Below are positions 29,199 to 43,615 of a DNA stretch of 64,000 nucleotides, piece after piece. The notes under the pieces were generated by a model that did no database searches, was not told where the DNA came from, and worked only from the letters and a program-made list of their open reading frames with translations. Source of the stretch: Botryotinia globosa (taxonomy: Eukaryota; Ascomycota; Leotiomycetes; Helotiales; Sclerotiniaceae); NCBI GenBank assembly GCA_014898425.1, contig RCSZ01000014.1:1674001-1738000 (forward strand), given 5' to 3'. How positions within the stretch are numbered: position 1 is the first letter of the stretch; every line of letters starts with the position of its first letter. A program made the position numbers and the translations under genes.

Positions 29199-32100
29199 GT
29201 AAATCAACCACTCTATTTTCGGGTGACCCCTCTTTTAAGCTACTCTTTTATACCAAAAATCATTTTTTTGGTCTATCAATATCTCTATCAAAATTAAATA
29301 TAATTCAATAAAAATTTATGTTTATATAATTTAAGTTATTCTAAGCTTATATTAGAATTTTTAGAATTTTAGGATTTTTGTGGATCGATTTTTGAGGTTT
29401 CAAAATATCGATTTTCAATTTATATATAAATCATATACAAATTTAAGATTTTATAAAATCTTTAAGAACTTTTTAACAATAATTATTAAAAGAAAATTAT
29501 GTATTTTTTTAAAAAATTCAAATCTGAATCTATATAGAAATTCAAAAAAAATTCAAAAAAATAAATAAACATAGAGATATAATATATAGTGAGTTAAAAG
29601 TAGTATAAATATTCCTTGTAATTTTAAGAATATCTTCTTGAATATTTATTTATAAGGAATTTTTTATTTTTTCAAGATCTTTCGAATTGAATATCTTACA
29701 AATATATAATAAAATTTTATAATTTATTTTTAGCTATTTTTCATTAAAAGTTATTATAGATTTTATAGAATTTTAAATTTGTATATGATTTATATCTAAA
29801 TTGAAAATCGATATTTAAAGTTCTAAAAATCGATCTAGAAAAATCCCAAAATTTTAAAATTCTAATATAAATCTAAAATAATTTCGATTATATATATATA
29901 AATTTTATTAAATTTTATTTAATATTGATAGAGATATTAATAGACTAAAAAGTGATTTTTGGTGTAAAAGGGTGGCTCAAAATAGGGATGATTTGAAAGT
30001 AGTAGTAGTAGTAGTAGTATTTATTAATGTTTATCAAGCTAATGTAAGATTAATTCTGGGAATCTCTTAAGAGATATAGGGATATACTAAATTATAGATT
30101 TATTTAATACTTTAAAAAGCAATTCATATATATAAAAATCAGGATTTATTTAAATAATTCTTTGTTTGTTAATTGAGATAAAACTAATAATATTTTAGAA
30201 TTCTAAAAAATCAAATATAATTCTTTAGAAATAAATGAATATAATATTATAAAAATATGTATTTATAAAATGTATTGATATCAAATGGAATTTTTATTAT
30301 ATCTTTTAGTTATTGTTTAAATTAGATAAAGAAAAAGTAAGATTTAATTGAAAAAAAAAATGAAAAAAAAAAAGAGAAAAAAAAGATGATTGGATATTTT
30401 TAATAGAAATAGATATTAATATAGAATTAAGTAATTCTAAAGAATTCGATTAATATTAATAATTATAATATTAAAAGTAAAAATAACTAAAACCTTCTAT
30501 TATTAATAAAAATAAAAATAAAAATAATTGTTTAGATTATTTCCTAAATTGAATTAATGATTTATAATATAATATTAAATACTCAGAAGTTTTTTAATAA
30601 TTATAAAAATATTCTAAATTAATATTTTGATATTGAAGCTTTCTATAATATTATATAAAATCTTTATTTTTTGTATATATAATTAGAATATAATATAATA
30701 TCTTTTTTAATAGATTCAATTTTAAAAGAAATTTAATTATATAAATAAGATTTCATTTGTTATAAATATTTGAAAAAAGTAGATTATTGTTTTTTATTAG
30801 AATTGTTTTATTTAATTATATAGTTTTCTAATGATAATTTCTATTTTATTGATAATAAATATTAAAATGGATTTTAAAATCCAAATAGATTTGTAGATTT
30901 TAAAATCAATAAGTTTATTAATAATTTTGTTTTTTTTAATATTTATATATTTAAAGTATTAATAAATCTTGATATTGAAGATTTGTATAGTATTTTGATA
31001 AATATAAAAAACCTATTAAAAAGAATCGAATATATTGTTATATAAATATTAGATTATTAAAATCTTATTAATATAAAACTATAAATATTATTTATTAAAT
31101 AAGAAAATCTTTAAAATATATTTAAGGTTTATATAAACTTTAATTGTTTTTGAATTGAAAATATACAAAATATTATTAATCAAATTTGAATTAGTAATAA
31201 TTTGCTTTTTGTTTTAATATATTATATATTTATATTTAACAAATCTTTTTTTATTAATAATTTATTTAGAATTATTTACAAAGATTAAGATTTTATTAAA
31301 AAGAAAATAAAATTGTTATTTTTTGAAATTGATAATTATTGTTTTTTTATTAATATTTTCTATTAGATTTATTTTATATTTTAAAAAGAAATGTAAAGAT
31401 TATAATATGAAATATATAATATTAAAAAGGATTGTTTTTAAATATCGAATTTTAGTTTTAGATTTTTATTGTTAATTAGTATTTTTATTTTTGATAATAA
31501 ATAGAAATATAATTTAATAGATTATAAAATGAAGAGTTTTATTGATTGAATATATATGGTAAAATAAAATTTAGTTTTATTTAGTATTATATTAATAAAT
31601 AGAATATCTATATTCTTAAAAAGAATAATTGTTAGAATAATTTTTTAAATTGAAAATATATTTTTAAGTATTAAAACAAATATTTATTTCAATAGATTAA
31701 TATATTAATTTATTTGAAAGAAAATAACAAAATTATGAATAATATATTAAATATAAAATAATTTTGTTTTATTATTGAATTACATTTTGATTTTATATAT
31801 AAAAAAAAGAACAATATAAATAATAATAGTTTTATATAAAACTAAAATTAAAAAGTTATCAATTATCTTTGTAAAATTATAAATATGATATATTATTATT
31901 CAAGTTTTGATAGTTTTTATAATAATATATTTTTGAAAAGAAAATCTTTTATTGAATCAAATTTCAAGTTATTTTAGAGTAGATTGTATTTTATTTTCGA
32001 TTATAATAATTAATATAATAATAAACTTTTTATTAATAATATAAAGAGAAATATAATTCTTTTTTTTTAATAAAATAAATTATTTCAAATTTCTTAAAAA

Positions 32101-35100
32101 TAAAAATAATTTTATTATTATTGTTTAATTTAAAAATCTTTTTTATATTATTTATTAAAATAAGGATATTGGAGTTTAAGAATTAAAAGGTTTAATATAA
32201 ATAGAAATTATTAATATATTTGAAATATAATTTCATATTTTGTAATATAAATTCAATTAGATATAATATATATAGAATTAGAAAAAGAAAGAAGCTTTAG
32301 AATATCCTATATATAATTTTATAATTAAATATAATCGAATTCTTTAAACAAACTCAAATATATTAATTAATAAAAAAGAATTCGATTAATCTTAAAAAAA
32401 TCAAAAGCTAATCTTATCTAATTATTCTTTTCAATAATTTTTGTTTTAGAAATATATTGAAGATATTTTGAATATCTATAATAATTATAATAATTTCTAA
32501 TCCTTAACAAAAGATAATCTCTATATTATATATAAAACAAATAATTAAATTTATAGTAATTCTTTTAAAAAGGATTTCTTTGTATTATAAACTAAAAATA
32601 TTATTGATTAATATACTCTATATTAAATAATAAATTACAATTCTTTTTAGATTTTTTAAAATATAGAAAATAAATATAATTAATTATTAGGAATAAATAA
32701 AGGATCTATTCTTTTTATTACTTTTAAATAATATAATTATTTTAATAAACTTTTAAATTTATAGAATAAAATTGAATATTAGATATTAATTATAAAGTTT
32801 ATATAAAATATTATTAGTTAATAGACTTTAAGTATTCATATTATAATATAATTGATATTTAATAAAGTATTAGAAATCCTAATAATATTATATTCAATCT
32901 TTTTTATTAAAACAGATTGAGGTTATTTTAGAATATTCAATTCATTTTAATTTTTGAAATAATTATATTCAAGATTATTGAAGATATTAAAACAATCAAG
33001 GATTTTTTTATATAAAATCTCAGCTTTTTTTATAATATTTTTAATAAAGTTTTCATTAATATATAATAAAAACAATTTCAGATTAAACTCTAATTTATAT
33101 TAATTAATAATTCTATAAAACTTTTAATTATTTTTAATTTTATTTATAATAATTTTCTAATATTTATATTTTGTTTGTTGAATTATTTTGTAAAAAATCT
33201 GAATAGTTTAAATAATATCCTCGTTTAAAATATTATATTTATAAAAATGATTTTGATATATCTCTTTGTATTAAAAAATCTATTATAATATAGTTTTATT
33301 ATTTTCTTTATTAAATTTATTAATTATATAAATAATAATATCTATTATTATTATAAAATCGATTATATATATTTTAATTACTATTTTATTTATAAAAAAA
33401 AAAGATTAGAAAAATATGTTATATTAATGTATATTAGATTGAAGAGTTTTTTCAATTTTATTTTTAGAATTCTATAATATTATTATTTTAATAAAGTTAT
33501 ATCTTAGTCTAGAATAATAATAATTTATATTTTGTAATTCGAATTATTATATATATCCTTTTTAATAATAATTTTAATAAAAAAAATATTCAAAAAAATA
33601 AAGTTGATAATATAATCAGTTCTATTTATAAACTCATTAAGAATATTAATAAAATTTATATCATTATTATTAAATCAATATATTAAATTCGAGTTTCTAT
33701 ATCTGAATTATATTTTTAATTCGAATATATAATATCAAATATTGAAATTGCTTTTTATCAAATATTGAAATAATAAAATTAAATAGAATATATAATCTGT
33801 TATTTTATTATTATTCAATTAATAATACAAATTGAATATAATATTTATATTTATATTAACTCAAAAAAGATTTTTATTATATATATAATAATATTATTGT
33901 ATATATAAATTAGTATTTTTGTATATATATATTATAATCTAAAAGTAATCTAATTCTTTAAGATTTCTAAGATTTTAAAAATCTATTGGAATATAATAAT
34001 GATTTAGGATTTCTAAATACAAATAATATCGATTCAATATATATCAAATATTATAAGAATTGTTATATATATAAAAATATTTTAATTAATATTAATTTAA
34101 TAGATCTAAAAATTATATTATTGAATCTATTAATTATAAATTCTATTACAAAGTTTATTATATTATATTAATATTAACAAAATACATTTTCGAAATTGAA
34201 TATATTAAACTTATCAAAACTTTATATATAACAAAAAATATCCTTATCCTTTCCTCTATTTATTTTCAAATATAATCTAAAGATCTTTATTGAAAAAAAA
34301 AATATATATCTAGATTACAATTTTAAAAACTTATATCTAATCCTAAATTAGGATTTGATTAGTGATGAGAATAGGTTTAATTTATTTATATTAAATTATA
34401 ATAACATTATACTTATATTTATTAATAAACTCTATAATTATAAAAATATTAAATATTTTTATTTTGAAAATTTTAATAAATATATTAGTTATTTTATACT
34501 AAATCTCCCCTACTTTTTAAATAGTTTTAAATTTATTTTTAATAAGAAATATTATAATATTATTCTTATATTAAAAAATAATAAAATATTTGTTATATTC
34601 AACTTAAATGGATTATAATAGTTAATATGTTTGAATAACACTATATAATTAATACCTACTGATTTTTTATATATATCTATTTAATAGTTATAATAAATAT
34701 AAAAAGAAAATTGAATATATTTAAAAAAAAAAAATTAATAATCTAAATTATATTAGATTATAATATACTTTTTTTTTAATTAATTTAAAAAGATATTAAT
34801 ATTAAAAAAAATAAAAAATGAATTATTTTAATAAATGAAATAATCCAAATGACTTTATTAAAGTATTTATTGATTTTATAATTAAAGAATTTGATAATAA
34901 TTAAATACTTTTTTGTTTATATAAAAGTTTTATTAAAAATAAAAATCTTATTTATTATAATTATTCTATTATTTAAATTTATAAAAAAATAGGGATTTCT
35001 ATAATTATATAATTATATCAAATCTCTAAAATAATTAAAAATATAATATTTAATATTTATAATATCTTTCATTAATTATATTTATTATACAACAAATTAT

Positions 35101-36052
35101 AAATATTATTAAATATAGAGATAATAATTCAATTTATAATTATAAACAAAATTATTAAAATATTAACTAAAAAAAGATTCTTAATAATTTTTATAAAATA
35201 TTATTAAGAAATAAAAATCAAAAATTGATTAAATAAAACTAAATATTTATATTTAATAAACAATTTTCGATTTTAATATTAAATATAATTCGAAATAAAA
35301 ATTATTTTGATATAAAACTATAAAAAGTTTTTTCAGATTATATGTTTTTAAATTTAAAGAATACATTATTTCTAATATTATTTATATCATTAGATTTAAC
35401 TATCTTTATAAAGGTTTTAAAATTAATAATAAATATAATATAAATAAGAATTTAAATATAAATATTAAGAAATATAAAAAAAAACGATAATATCAACAAA
35501 AATAGCAATAATTATAAAATTAATTATAAAACCAATAAATTCCTTTATAAAAATTATACTAAATATATTTATATAAAATATTATAAAGATATTAAATAAT
35601 ATTATAAGATTTATAATAATTATATATTTGCTTTTTATATTATATTCAAAAATATTAAGTTATTTTTTGATAATATCTACTATATTTAAAATAATATTTT
35701 GATTATAATAATTGGTTTCGAAAAAAAGAAATATTTAAATATTCATTCTATTTCTTTTTTTTTAATTATATAAAATTAATTAAGATTAAATAGAGATTAT
35801 AAATTCAATAAATATATAAATCTAAAATTTAATAATTATAAAAGATAATTCAAAATTATAAACTTATTATTTAGTAATATTATCAAAAAAATAATTATTG
35901 GATTAAATAAAAGGATTTATAAAAAATATAAAGAGTTAATTCTATATAATAAAATCGAAAGTATAAAGATACCTCGATTTTGAGATTTTGTGTTGATCTG
36001 AGCAATTATACTATAAAACTGCGAATGTTTGAAAGTAGGGTGGTCGATTTAA
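29199..36052. mobile_element. Foldback (long terminal inverted repeat) element, interrupted by P
   Basis: The left arm (29,199 to about 29,480) is the inverted complement of about 29,720-30,002, with matches such as ACCAAAAATCATTTTTTTGG against its counterpart AAAGTGATTTTTGGTGT. The right arm's last bases (GGGTGGTCGATTTAAG, 36,037-36,052) lie beyond an inserted P element; joining them to 30,002 restores symmetry with the left end TGTAAATCAACCACTC. Without P the element is about 820 bp with arms of roughly 280 bp. It has no transposase, so it is a non-autonomous foldback or MITE-type element. Flanking duplication was not identified. Confidence 0.68.
30003..36024 (-). mobile_element. LINE-like element P, third copy, inverted
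   Basis: Reverse-complement counterpart of the complete copy. The AGT microsatellite tail is at the left (30,003-30,020) and the 5' end, with GATCTGAGCAATTATA, at about 36,010. TTTGAAAGTAG occurs on both sides (29,992-30,002 and 36,028-36,038), the probable target duplication, lying inside the foldback arm. Minus-strand open frames of other copies (6,305-6,568; 1,918-2,109) have equivalents here (34,355-34,618; 33,986-34,171), but they run antisense to the inferred element direction and show no known domain. Confidence 0.73.
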
Positions 36053-36654
36053 GTTTTATTATTATATTATATATACAATTTGATCTAAAAGTTATAATAT
36101 CAAGAATTGAAATTTTAATAATTTATTATTATATATATATTCTAATAGAATTTTCTTCTTTTATTCTTTTTGTTTCGAAAAGATTAATAATCATAAGGAA
36201 TATTTATATATAAGATTAACTATAGAATTTGTACTCATACAATCCTATATTATTCAATACTTTAATTATTAATAATAATATATAATTATTAATAAATTTA
36301 GAATATTTATTTATTAAATAGATATATTCTCGTTTCAATAGTTCATTTTTTAATTTGAAAATCCATTCTAAATTAAGCAAACTTCAATAAAATCTTAGAA
36401 TGATATTTATTTGATATAATCCCTAATAATTTGTTTTTTATAAATCAAATTGTATATATAATAAGTATAGCGATAAAGTTTACAACTTTAATTGGTTTCG
36501 ATATATATATTGATTTTATATATATAATATTTTATTTATTTTCTTATTTACAAATGAAATATAATATTAAATTGATATTTTATTTTGATATAAAAATTAT
36601 CAATAAAAATTATATTTTTATTTGAAATAATATGTTTAGAAATCTATATTTTTA
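36053..36654. other. Unassigned AT-rich spacer
   Basis: A 600-bp stretch between the foldback element and inverted YX. A plus-strand frame of 64 codons (36,431-36,625) is rich in Ile, Tyr and Phe and is what AT-rich sequence gives by chance. Nothing else is seen. Confidence 0.5.
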
Positions 36655-36819
36655 AAAACATTTAAAACGAGCTTTTTTCGGTCCTTCGGGGCTAAAAATA
36701 ACAATGGGCTCGCTAACGCTCTCCATAGTTATTTTTCATACCCTTCAGGACCTATGTTTATATTTGTATTATATAGCTTTTAGAATTCTAAAATAAATAA
36801 GATTTATATTTTTATATTT

Positions 36820-36950
<131 letters not shown>

Positions 36951-37019
36951 CTTTATTAACCTCTAGCTTTTAGCTTATATAAAAATATTAAAGATATAAA
37001 TAAACCTCAAAACCTTATA

Positions 37020-37650
37020 AATCTTTTTCTAATTCTTTTTCTAATTCTTTTTCTAATTCTTTTTCTAATTCTTTTTCTAATTCTTTTTCTAAATCTTTTT
37101 CTAATTCTTTTTCTAATTCTTTTTCTAATTCTTTTTCTAATTCTTTTTCTAATTCTTTTTCTAATTCTTTCTTTATTTTCTTTTTAATTATTTTTTTAAA
37201 TTGTTCTTTTCTTGATTCTTTTCTTTTATTTTTTTTCTATTTATTTTTTTTTCTATTTTTTTTTTTTCTTTTTATTTCTTTTTTTTTCTTTTTATTTTTT
37301 TTTATTTTTTTTTATTTCTTTTTATTTCTTTTTTTAATTCTCTTTTTAATTCTCTTTTTAATTATTTTTCTAATTTCCATCTTTCTAATTTCCATCTTTC
37401 TAATTTCCATCTTTCTAATTTCCATCTTTCTAATTTCCATCTTTCTAATTTCCATCTTTCTAATTTCCATCTTTCTAATTTCCATCTTTCTAATTTCCAT
37501 CTTTCTAATTTCTATCTTTCTATTCTTTTTTTCTATTCTTTTTTCTCTAATAAATCTAATAAATCTAATAAATCTAATAAATCTAATAAATCTAATAAAT
37601 CTAATAAATCTAATAAATCTAATAAATCTAATAAATCTAATAAATCTAAT
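37020..37650. repeat. Three consecutive minisatellites in X
   Basis: In order: a 12-bp AATTCTTTTTCT array (about 37,026-37,172, roughly twelve units), a 15-bp CTTTCTAATTTCCAT array (about 37,366-37,515, nine to ten units), and a 9-bp TAAATCTAA array (about 37,547-37,650, eleven to twelve units). The same motifs occur in the same order, with fewer units, in the direct copy at 11,040-11,430. A minus-strand frame reading Met-Glu-Ile-Arg-Lys repeats is a by-product of the 15-bp array. Confidence 0.93.
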
Positions 37651-38035
37651 CCCTTCCCTTTTCTTTTTAATCTTTTCTCTTATCTCTCTTATTACTAATC
37701 AAATCTGAACCAATCAGAATCGTATTAACGACTTTTTATCAAACTTTTTTCGAACTTTTTACTACAAAATTAACTAAACAATTGATACATTAACAACAAT
37801 TCCTCTCCTTAATATAAAAATAACATTATTCAAAAACTATCAATTCAAAGAATATAAAAATATCAATCAATTATATTTCATATATTATTTATAACTATTA
37901 TATCAATTAAAACCTACTCCAACCTATTTCCTAACTTTTGATATTCGCCGCACAGAGCATCCGTACTTTTTCTCGACCAATCAGCTTCCAGTTATAAACC
38001 ATGTTTTAAATCCTGTATATTAGGGATTATATCAA

Positions 38036-38458
38036 AGATATTAATACAATAATATTAATTGTTTTATAATACAATATATAATAAATTATTTTTATAAATC
38101 TATTTACTATTATAAATAGATTTTTAAAAAGTTATTTACTATCCTTATTGTTTTTTATAGATAATAAATTAATTATAAAATTTATTGAAATTTCGATCTA
38201 TAATTAAACTAATTATAATAAATTATTTAATTCTCTATAAAGTTTATAATATCTGAGCTTTTTAGAGATATCAATTTTATTTAATTATAAAAATTGTAAT
38301 TTCTTTTTAGAAATTATTTTATATAAAATTTCTTTTTATGAAATCTATTATTACTTTTATTTTAAATATTTCATTAATAGATCATTATAATATAATTGAA
38401 ATAATTTTAATTTATTATAATATTTTTAAAAATTGAGTTAAAGTAATTTTATATATAG
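38036..38458. other. Unassigned AT-rich spacer
   Basis: About 420 bp between inverted YX and the first Z element. No match to other parts of the window and no feature seen. Confidence 0.5.
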
Positions 38459-39008
38459 TAAATTACTTTTACATTATTAAAAGTCCAATAAATTACTTTT
38501 ATACTATTAAAATTGATATCTTTTTATTTTTATATTATTAGATTCTAATCAAAAAAAAGCTAGATTTTATAATAGAATCTAATCTTATATATATAGATTC
38601 TATAAATCCTATAATTTTATTATAGATTCTATTATCATAGATTTTATAGTTTTATTATAGATTCTAAATATTATATTCTTCACTTTTAAATTCTAATATA
38701 TTTTTCATTCTTTTTGGAAAAAAGAAAGGAAAAAAGAAAGGAAAAAAGAAAGGAAAGGATAATAGAAATATAGAATCTATGATAGAAATATAGAATTTTT
38801 AATAATATAATAGAATCTATAATCTATAATTATATTTGTTTATTAAATATTATATTTAAAATCCTAAAATTCATATATTTATAAATAGATTTTATTATAG
38901 AATCTAATTACTTTTGATCAGAATCTAAATGGTATAAAAATAAAAAGATATTAATTTTAGTAATATGAGAGTAATTTATTAAGGTTTTAATAGTATCAGA
39001 GTAGTTTA
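38459..39008. mobile_element. Terminal-inverted-repeat element Z, copy 1
   Basis: A 550-bp palindromic element. The left end TAAATTACTTTTACATTATT pairs with the right end, which reads in reverse TAAACTACTCTGATACTATT. The arms extend about 150 bp (both contain AATTGATATCTTTTTATTTT-type sequence). The centre holds TAGATTCTATTAT-type short repeats and AAGGAAAAAAGAAAGG runs. It is too short for a transposase. Outer TA dinucleotides would fit a Tc1/mariner-type MITE, but that is an inference from the ends alone. Confidence 0.65.
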
Positions 39009-40891
39009 TCGATTAAAATAATATATTCTTTATATATTTTGATTTCTTTTCTAATAATATTTATAATTATATATAATCACTTTTCTATATTTTTCAAATT
39101 ACATTATTTTACAATTTTTTCATTAATAATATTTAAATCTATAAATAAATCTATAACACTTTTCTTACAATATTAAACTTTTTATATTCTATTGAAAATT
39201 TAATTTTATATTATTATTATATATTGAAATCAATAAGATTAATTTTATTTATTAATCCATTTCATTTTTCGATTTTTCACCTATCGAATCATTTTCCTGA
39301 ATCTCTATTATATTAATCCAATTTTCATTAATATAAACATTATTCATAATAATATAACTCTTTTTATTATATAAAAAATAAAACAAATACTTTATGAAAT
39401 TATTCTCAATTCTTATTAGAATATTATTATACCTAAAATAATTTAGATTTGATTTAATAGAATACTATCTATCCTATAAATATAAATTTTAAAAATAATT
39501 ATATTGTATAAAAAATTTAAAAATACTATTTAATATATTTCTAATTCCCTTTATACTTTTTTATTATAATTATATTTGAATTAATTGATTAATATTATAC
39601 CTTTTTATGATAATCACTAAAAGATTAATAATTTTATAACTTTGTTTTTTAATAAACATTTAAATCTCTAAACAAATATCTTTAATTAAACAAATATTAG
39701 AATATTTTCGAATTCATTCTTATACTTGATTAAAATAATAATATATTTCTATATACCTTTGTATTTTTATTAAAATTTAAATGTTTTGAAAAATGTTTTT
39801 TATTATTCAATTTAAAAATTTTAATCAAATTATATAGAAAATCTATAAATTCTATTTAAATTAGAGTTACAATTCTTAATTTAATATTAGTTTATTATTC
39901 AATTAATATTCCTTTAAAATATATCATTAGTTGTAAAATGATTAGTTTTTAATAATCCTAAGGTTATTCGACTGATTAAATATATTTTATATTAATAAAA
40001 TTATATATATGGTATAATAGTAAAACTTATAATTTTTACTAAATTTATTTATAAAATAAAATATCAAGGATTATACTATACAAATAAAATTTAAAAATCT
40101 CTAATTAAAGTTTGTTTAATTAAAACTAAATTATTAATCAATTAAAAAGTGAATTAATTAGAGGAAATGATATATTTGTTTCATAATTGAATATTCCAAA
40201 CTCATTAATAATCTATTAATAATAATACAGATATTGGATAATAAAAGAAATTACTATCATAAATCATTATTATAAATTATATAATCAATCATACATATTA
40301 ATAAAACCTTTATTTAATCTTATCAAAATAAGAAGATTAAAAAAGAAAGGCTTTGTAATTATATATATATAATAATAAACTATTAGAATTAATCTCTAAT
40401 ATTATATTTTTTGAATAGATTATATATATAGTATAGTAATAAAGCTTAAAAATCTTATTAGATCCATTCACATAACAGAAATACAGAAATAAATTACCTT
40501 TTTATTTTTAATATTAAAGAAATCCCAAAAGTCGTATAGAATATAATAATCAAACTTTAATTTTTTTTTTAATTTTCATTATTAGTTTTAATTCAAAGTT
40601 ATTGAATATAAACAGTATTAATTAAATTCAAATAATAGAATATACATAGATTTCTATATTCATATTAATTCAAATAATCTCAAATTATATTATTAAAAAC
40701 TTCTATTTAAATGATAATTACGATTTGTTTTAAAATATTTTATTATTAAGAAATAAAGATTATTATATTCTTCAAAATATTGATAATTCTATTTCACCTT
40801 CTCATAGAAAATAAAATCAAAAAATAATATAATCTTGAATATCTTTATATATTTAAAAATATTGCAAATAAAAATATCAAGTATATTATAA
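39009..40891. other. Unassigned AT-rich segment with one shared block
   Basis: No gene. At 40,370-40,403 is the block (AATAATAAACTATTAGAATT and onward) shared with 14,661-14,692, followed in both places by a related TTTTGAATA(G/A)AT sequence. The remainder shows no recognisable coding relic. Confidence 0.5.
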
Positions 40892-42360
40892 TAAATTACC
40901 TTCACGTTATTAAAAGTCGAATAAATTATTCTTATATTATTAAAATTAATATCTTTTTATTTTTGTATTATTTAAATTTTAATAAAAAAAACTAGATCCT
41001 AAAATAAATTCTAATCTTATATATATAGATTTTATAGATTCTATAATTCTACTAGCCGTTGGGGAAAAAGAATTTTTCAGATTGTGAATTCGTAGAAGCT
41101 TTTTCTCTTATTTCTTTAATTTTTATAGGGGCCAACCCCCAAACCCCTGATTTTTGCTACATTCAAGGTTTAATTATAAATAATAATAATCTATTATTAT
41201 AAATAATAATAATCTATTAATATAAAGAATTATAATTATTCTCTAATAATATTAAAAGTCTACAAACCCTCAAACCCTTTGCTTTTTGAGAAAGTATTAT
41301 ACAATTATATTTATAATTATAAAAATCTAAAAAAGAAATTTTATTGAAAGTTTGCAAGCGAAGTCGGTTTATCTTTTTTTATTCAGATTTTTTAATTTTA
41401 TTTAGATTTTAGTGGATCATTTCACATCAGATCATCAATTATATCACTAAACTATAAAAACTATAATATTAAAGTAATTTTTATTAATATTAGATTAGTT
41501 ATATTCAATATAAACCTCTTTTGATTGATTATATAAGTTTTAATTATATTTATACTATTTTAACTTCAATTTTTTATAAAAACCTTAGTTTTGAAATTAA
41601 CAATATAAAAAATATATTATTTGAAAGCTTTTAATCTCTTATATATAATTACTACTTTTTTTCTTTTTCATTCAATTTATATTAACTTAAATAAATTGAT
41701 TTAAAAAATTCTATTATTAATTCAATTACAATACTAATTAGAAAAACTAAATTTCAATTGATAGAAAGTTTTATATATTACTTATAATCAATCAAAGGGA
41801 ACCTTATATATATCAATTAATAAATTTGCTATAATTATAGAGATATATGATTATATAATACATAAGTACAAAAAAACTTGACTTGCTTCTACAAATCCAT
41901 TATAAATTCTATTACTATAGATTCTATAGTTTTAATATATATTTTATTACTATAAATTCTATAATTTTATTATACATTCTATTACTATAGATTCTATAGT
42001 CTTATCATAAATTTATTATAAATTCTATAATTTTATTAATAGATTCTAAATATTCTATTGTTTATTTTTAAATTTTAAAATGTTTTTCATTCTTTTTAGA
42101 AAAAAGAAAGAATAATAGGAATATAGAATTTATAACAAAAGTATAGAATTTATAACAAAAATATAGAATCTATAATTTATAATTATATTTGTTTATTCAA
42201 TATTATATTCTAAATCTTAAAGTTTATGTATTTATAGATAAATCTATTATAAAATTTAATTATTTTTGATTAAAAATTAAATAATATGAAAATAAAAAGA
42301 TATTAATTTTAATAATATAAGAGTAATTTATTAAGGTTTTAATGACATCAGAATAATTTA
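40892..42360. mobile_element. Terminal-inverted-repeat element Z, copy 2, split by S
   Basis: The left part (40,892-41,054) and right part (41,901-42,360) together follow copy 1 from end to end: TAAATTACCTTCACGTTATT at the left, AATAATTTA at the right. Between them lies insert S. The junctions read CTAC-TA on the left and TA-TAAATTC on the right, so a TA may have been duplicated. The ends of the two Z copies differ mainly by transitions. Confidence 0.65.
41055..41900 (-). mobile_element. Insert S, copy B
   Basis: An 846-bp insertion whose limits come from comparison with the uninterrupted Z copy. About 41,255-41,705 is the reverse complement of copy A at 25,370-25,885, including CTTTGCTTTTTGAGAAAG and the GCGAAGTCGG patch. 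A GC-rich patch at 41,128-41,150 (GGGGCCAACCCCCAAACCCC) corresponds in place to the GC-rich end of copy A. GAATTCGTAGAAGC near 41,086 and GGATTTGTAGAAGC (reverse, near 41,886) form a short inverted pair near the ends. No coding frame is seen. Confidence 0.58.
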
Positions 42361-42904
42361 TCGAATATACTAATAATGAAATCATTGAATATTAACAAGA
42401 ATATTTATTTTTAAAATTAATATAACTATAAATATACTTTTTTATTTCTATTTTATAATTACCTTACTATATTATTATTAAAAGCACTAAAATATATTGA
42501 TTTTATTATATTTTTTTAAAAATGATTTCTATAATAATTGATATATAATAAATAAATCCAAAAATAATTTTTCTATAATTACAATTAATATTGAATTCTT
42601 CTTCAAGGCTTTAATATATTTACTTACTACTTTTATATTTTAAAATAATAAAATAATTGAAATACTTAATAATCTTTTTTTTTAATAATTGATAAAATTA
42701 ATCTCAAATAATTTCTTATACAACTTTATTCAAATATTATAATATTTATATTAGTAATATTAAATTCTAATAATTCTAATAATTTAAATTATAGTAAATA
42801 ACTATTGTTTTTTATTAATAATTTTTACTTCATTTTTAATATTAAAAATGAATAAATAAATACATTTGGAAAATAAAATAATTAAAATAATCTTATTAAT
42901 CTTT
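42361..42904. other. Unassigned AT-rich spacer
   Basis: About 540 bp between Z copy 2 and the third YX copy. I see no gene and no match elsewhere in the window. Confidence 0.5.
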
Positions 42905-43615
42905 ATAATCTCTAATATATAGAATTTAAAAATATAATTTATAATTCAAAGCTAATTAATTAAGAAAAGTATAAATGTTTTATATATAAATATTAAAATT
43001 CTAAAATTTATTGAAGAATAATAAATTAAAAGTAAAAAAACTATAAAATGAAATTGAATGAAATTATAGAATTTTACAAATTGATTTTTTTAATAATATA
43101 GCTTTTATATCAATCAATTATAATTAAGAAAAGAGATAATTCATTGAAAATTAATTCAAAGAAATGAATTTTTTTTTGAAGAATTGAATAAATGTTTTTA
43201 ATTAATTTAGGGATTTAGGATTTGTAATAAAAGAGATAAGAAATTAGAAAGGGAAGGGGATTAGAAAGAGGAAGGGGAATAGATTTATTAGATTTATTAG
43301 ATTTATTAGATTTATTAGATTTATTAGATTTATTAGATTTATTAGATTTATTAGATTTATTAGATTTATTAGATTTATTAGATTTATTAGATTATTAGAT
43401 TTATTAGATTTATTAGATTTATTAGATTTATTAGATTTATTAGATTTATTAGATTTATTAGATTTATTAGATTTATTTTATTAGATTTATTAGATTTATT
43501 AGATTTATTAGATTTATTAGATTTATTAGATTTATTAGATTTATTAGATTTATTAGAAGAACTTATTATGATTATTATTATTATTATTATTATTATCATT
43601 ATTATTATTATTATC
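42905..43615 (+). mobile_element. Element YX, truncated third copy
   Basis: 42,905-43,220 follows Y (CTCTAATATATAGAATTTAA, then AATTAATTAAGAAAAGTATA), and 43,220-43,615 follows the start of X (AAAAGAGATAAGAAATTAG, then the 9-bp array and a TTA run). The rest of X is missing and gypsy sequence follows directly. Confidence 0.6.
43281..43557. repeat. 9-bp minisatellite (AGATTTATT)n
   Basis: About thirty tandem units with two small interruptions (near 43,390 and 43,478). It is the same unit as at 11,071-11,120 and 37,547-37,650, but far longer here. Confidence 0.95.

Noticed and set aside
37312..37500. Repeat protein of Met-Glu-Ile-Arg-Lys units
   Set aside because: It is the 15-bp minisatellite of element X in translation; unit number differs between X copies and no start context or flanks support a gene.
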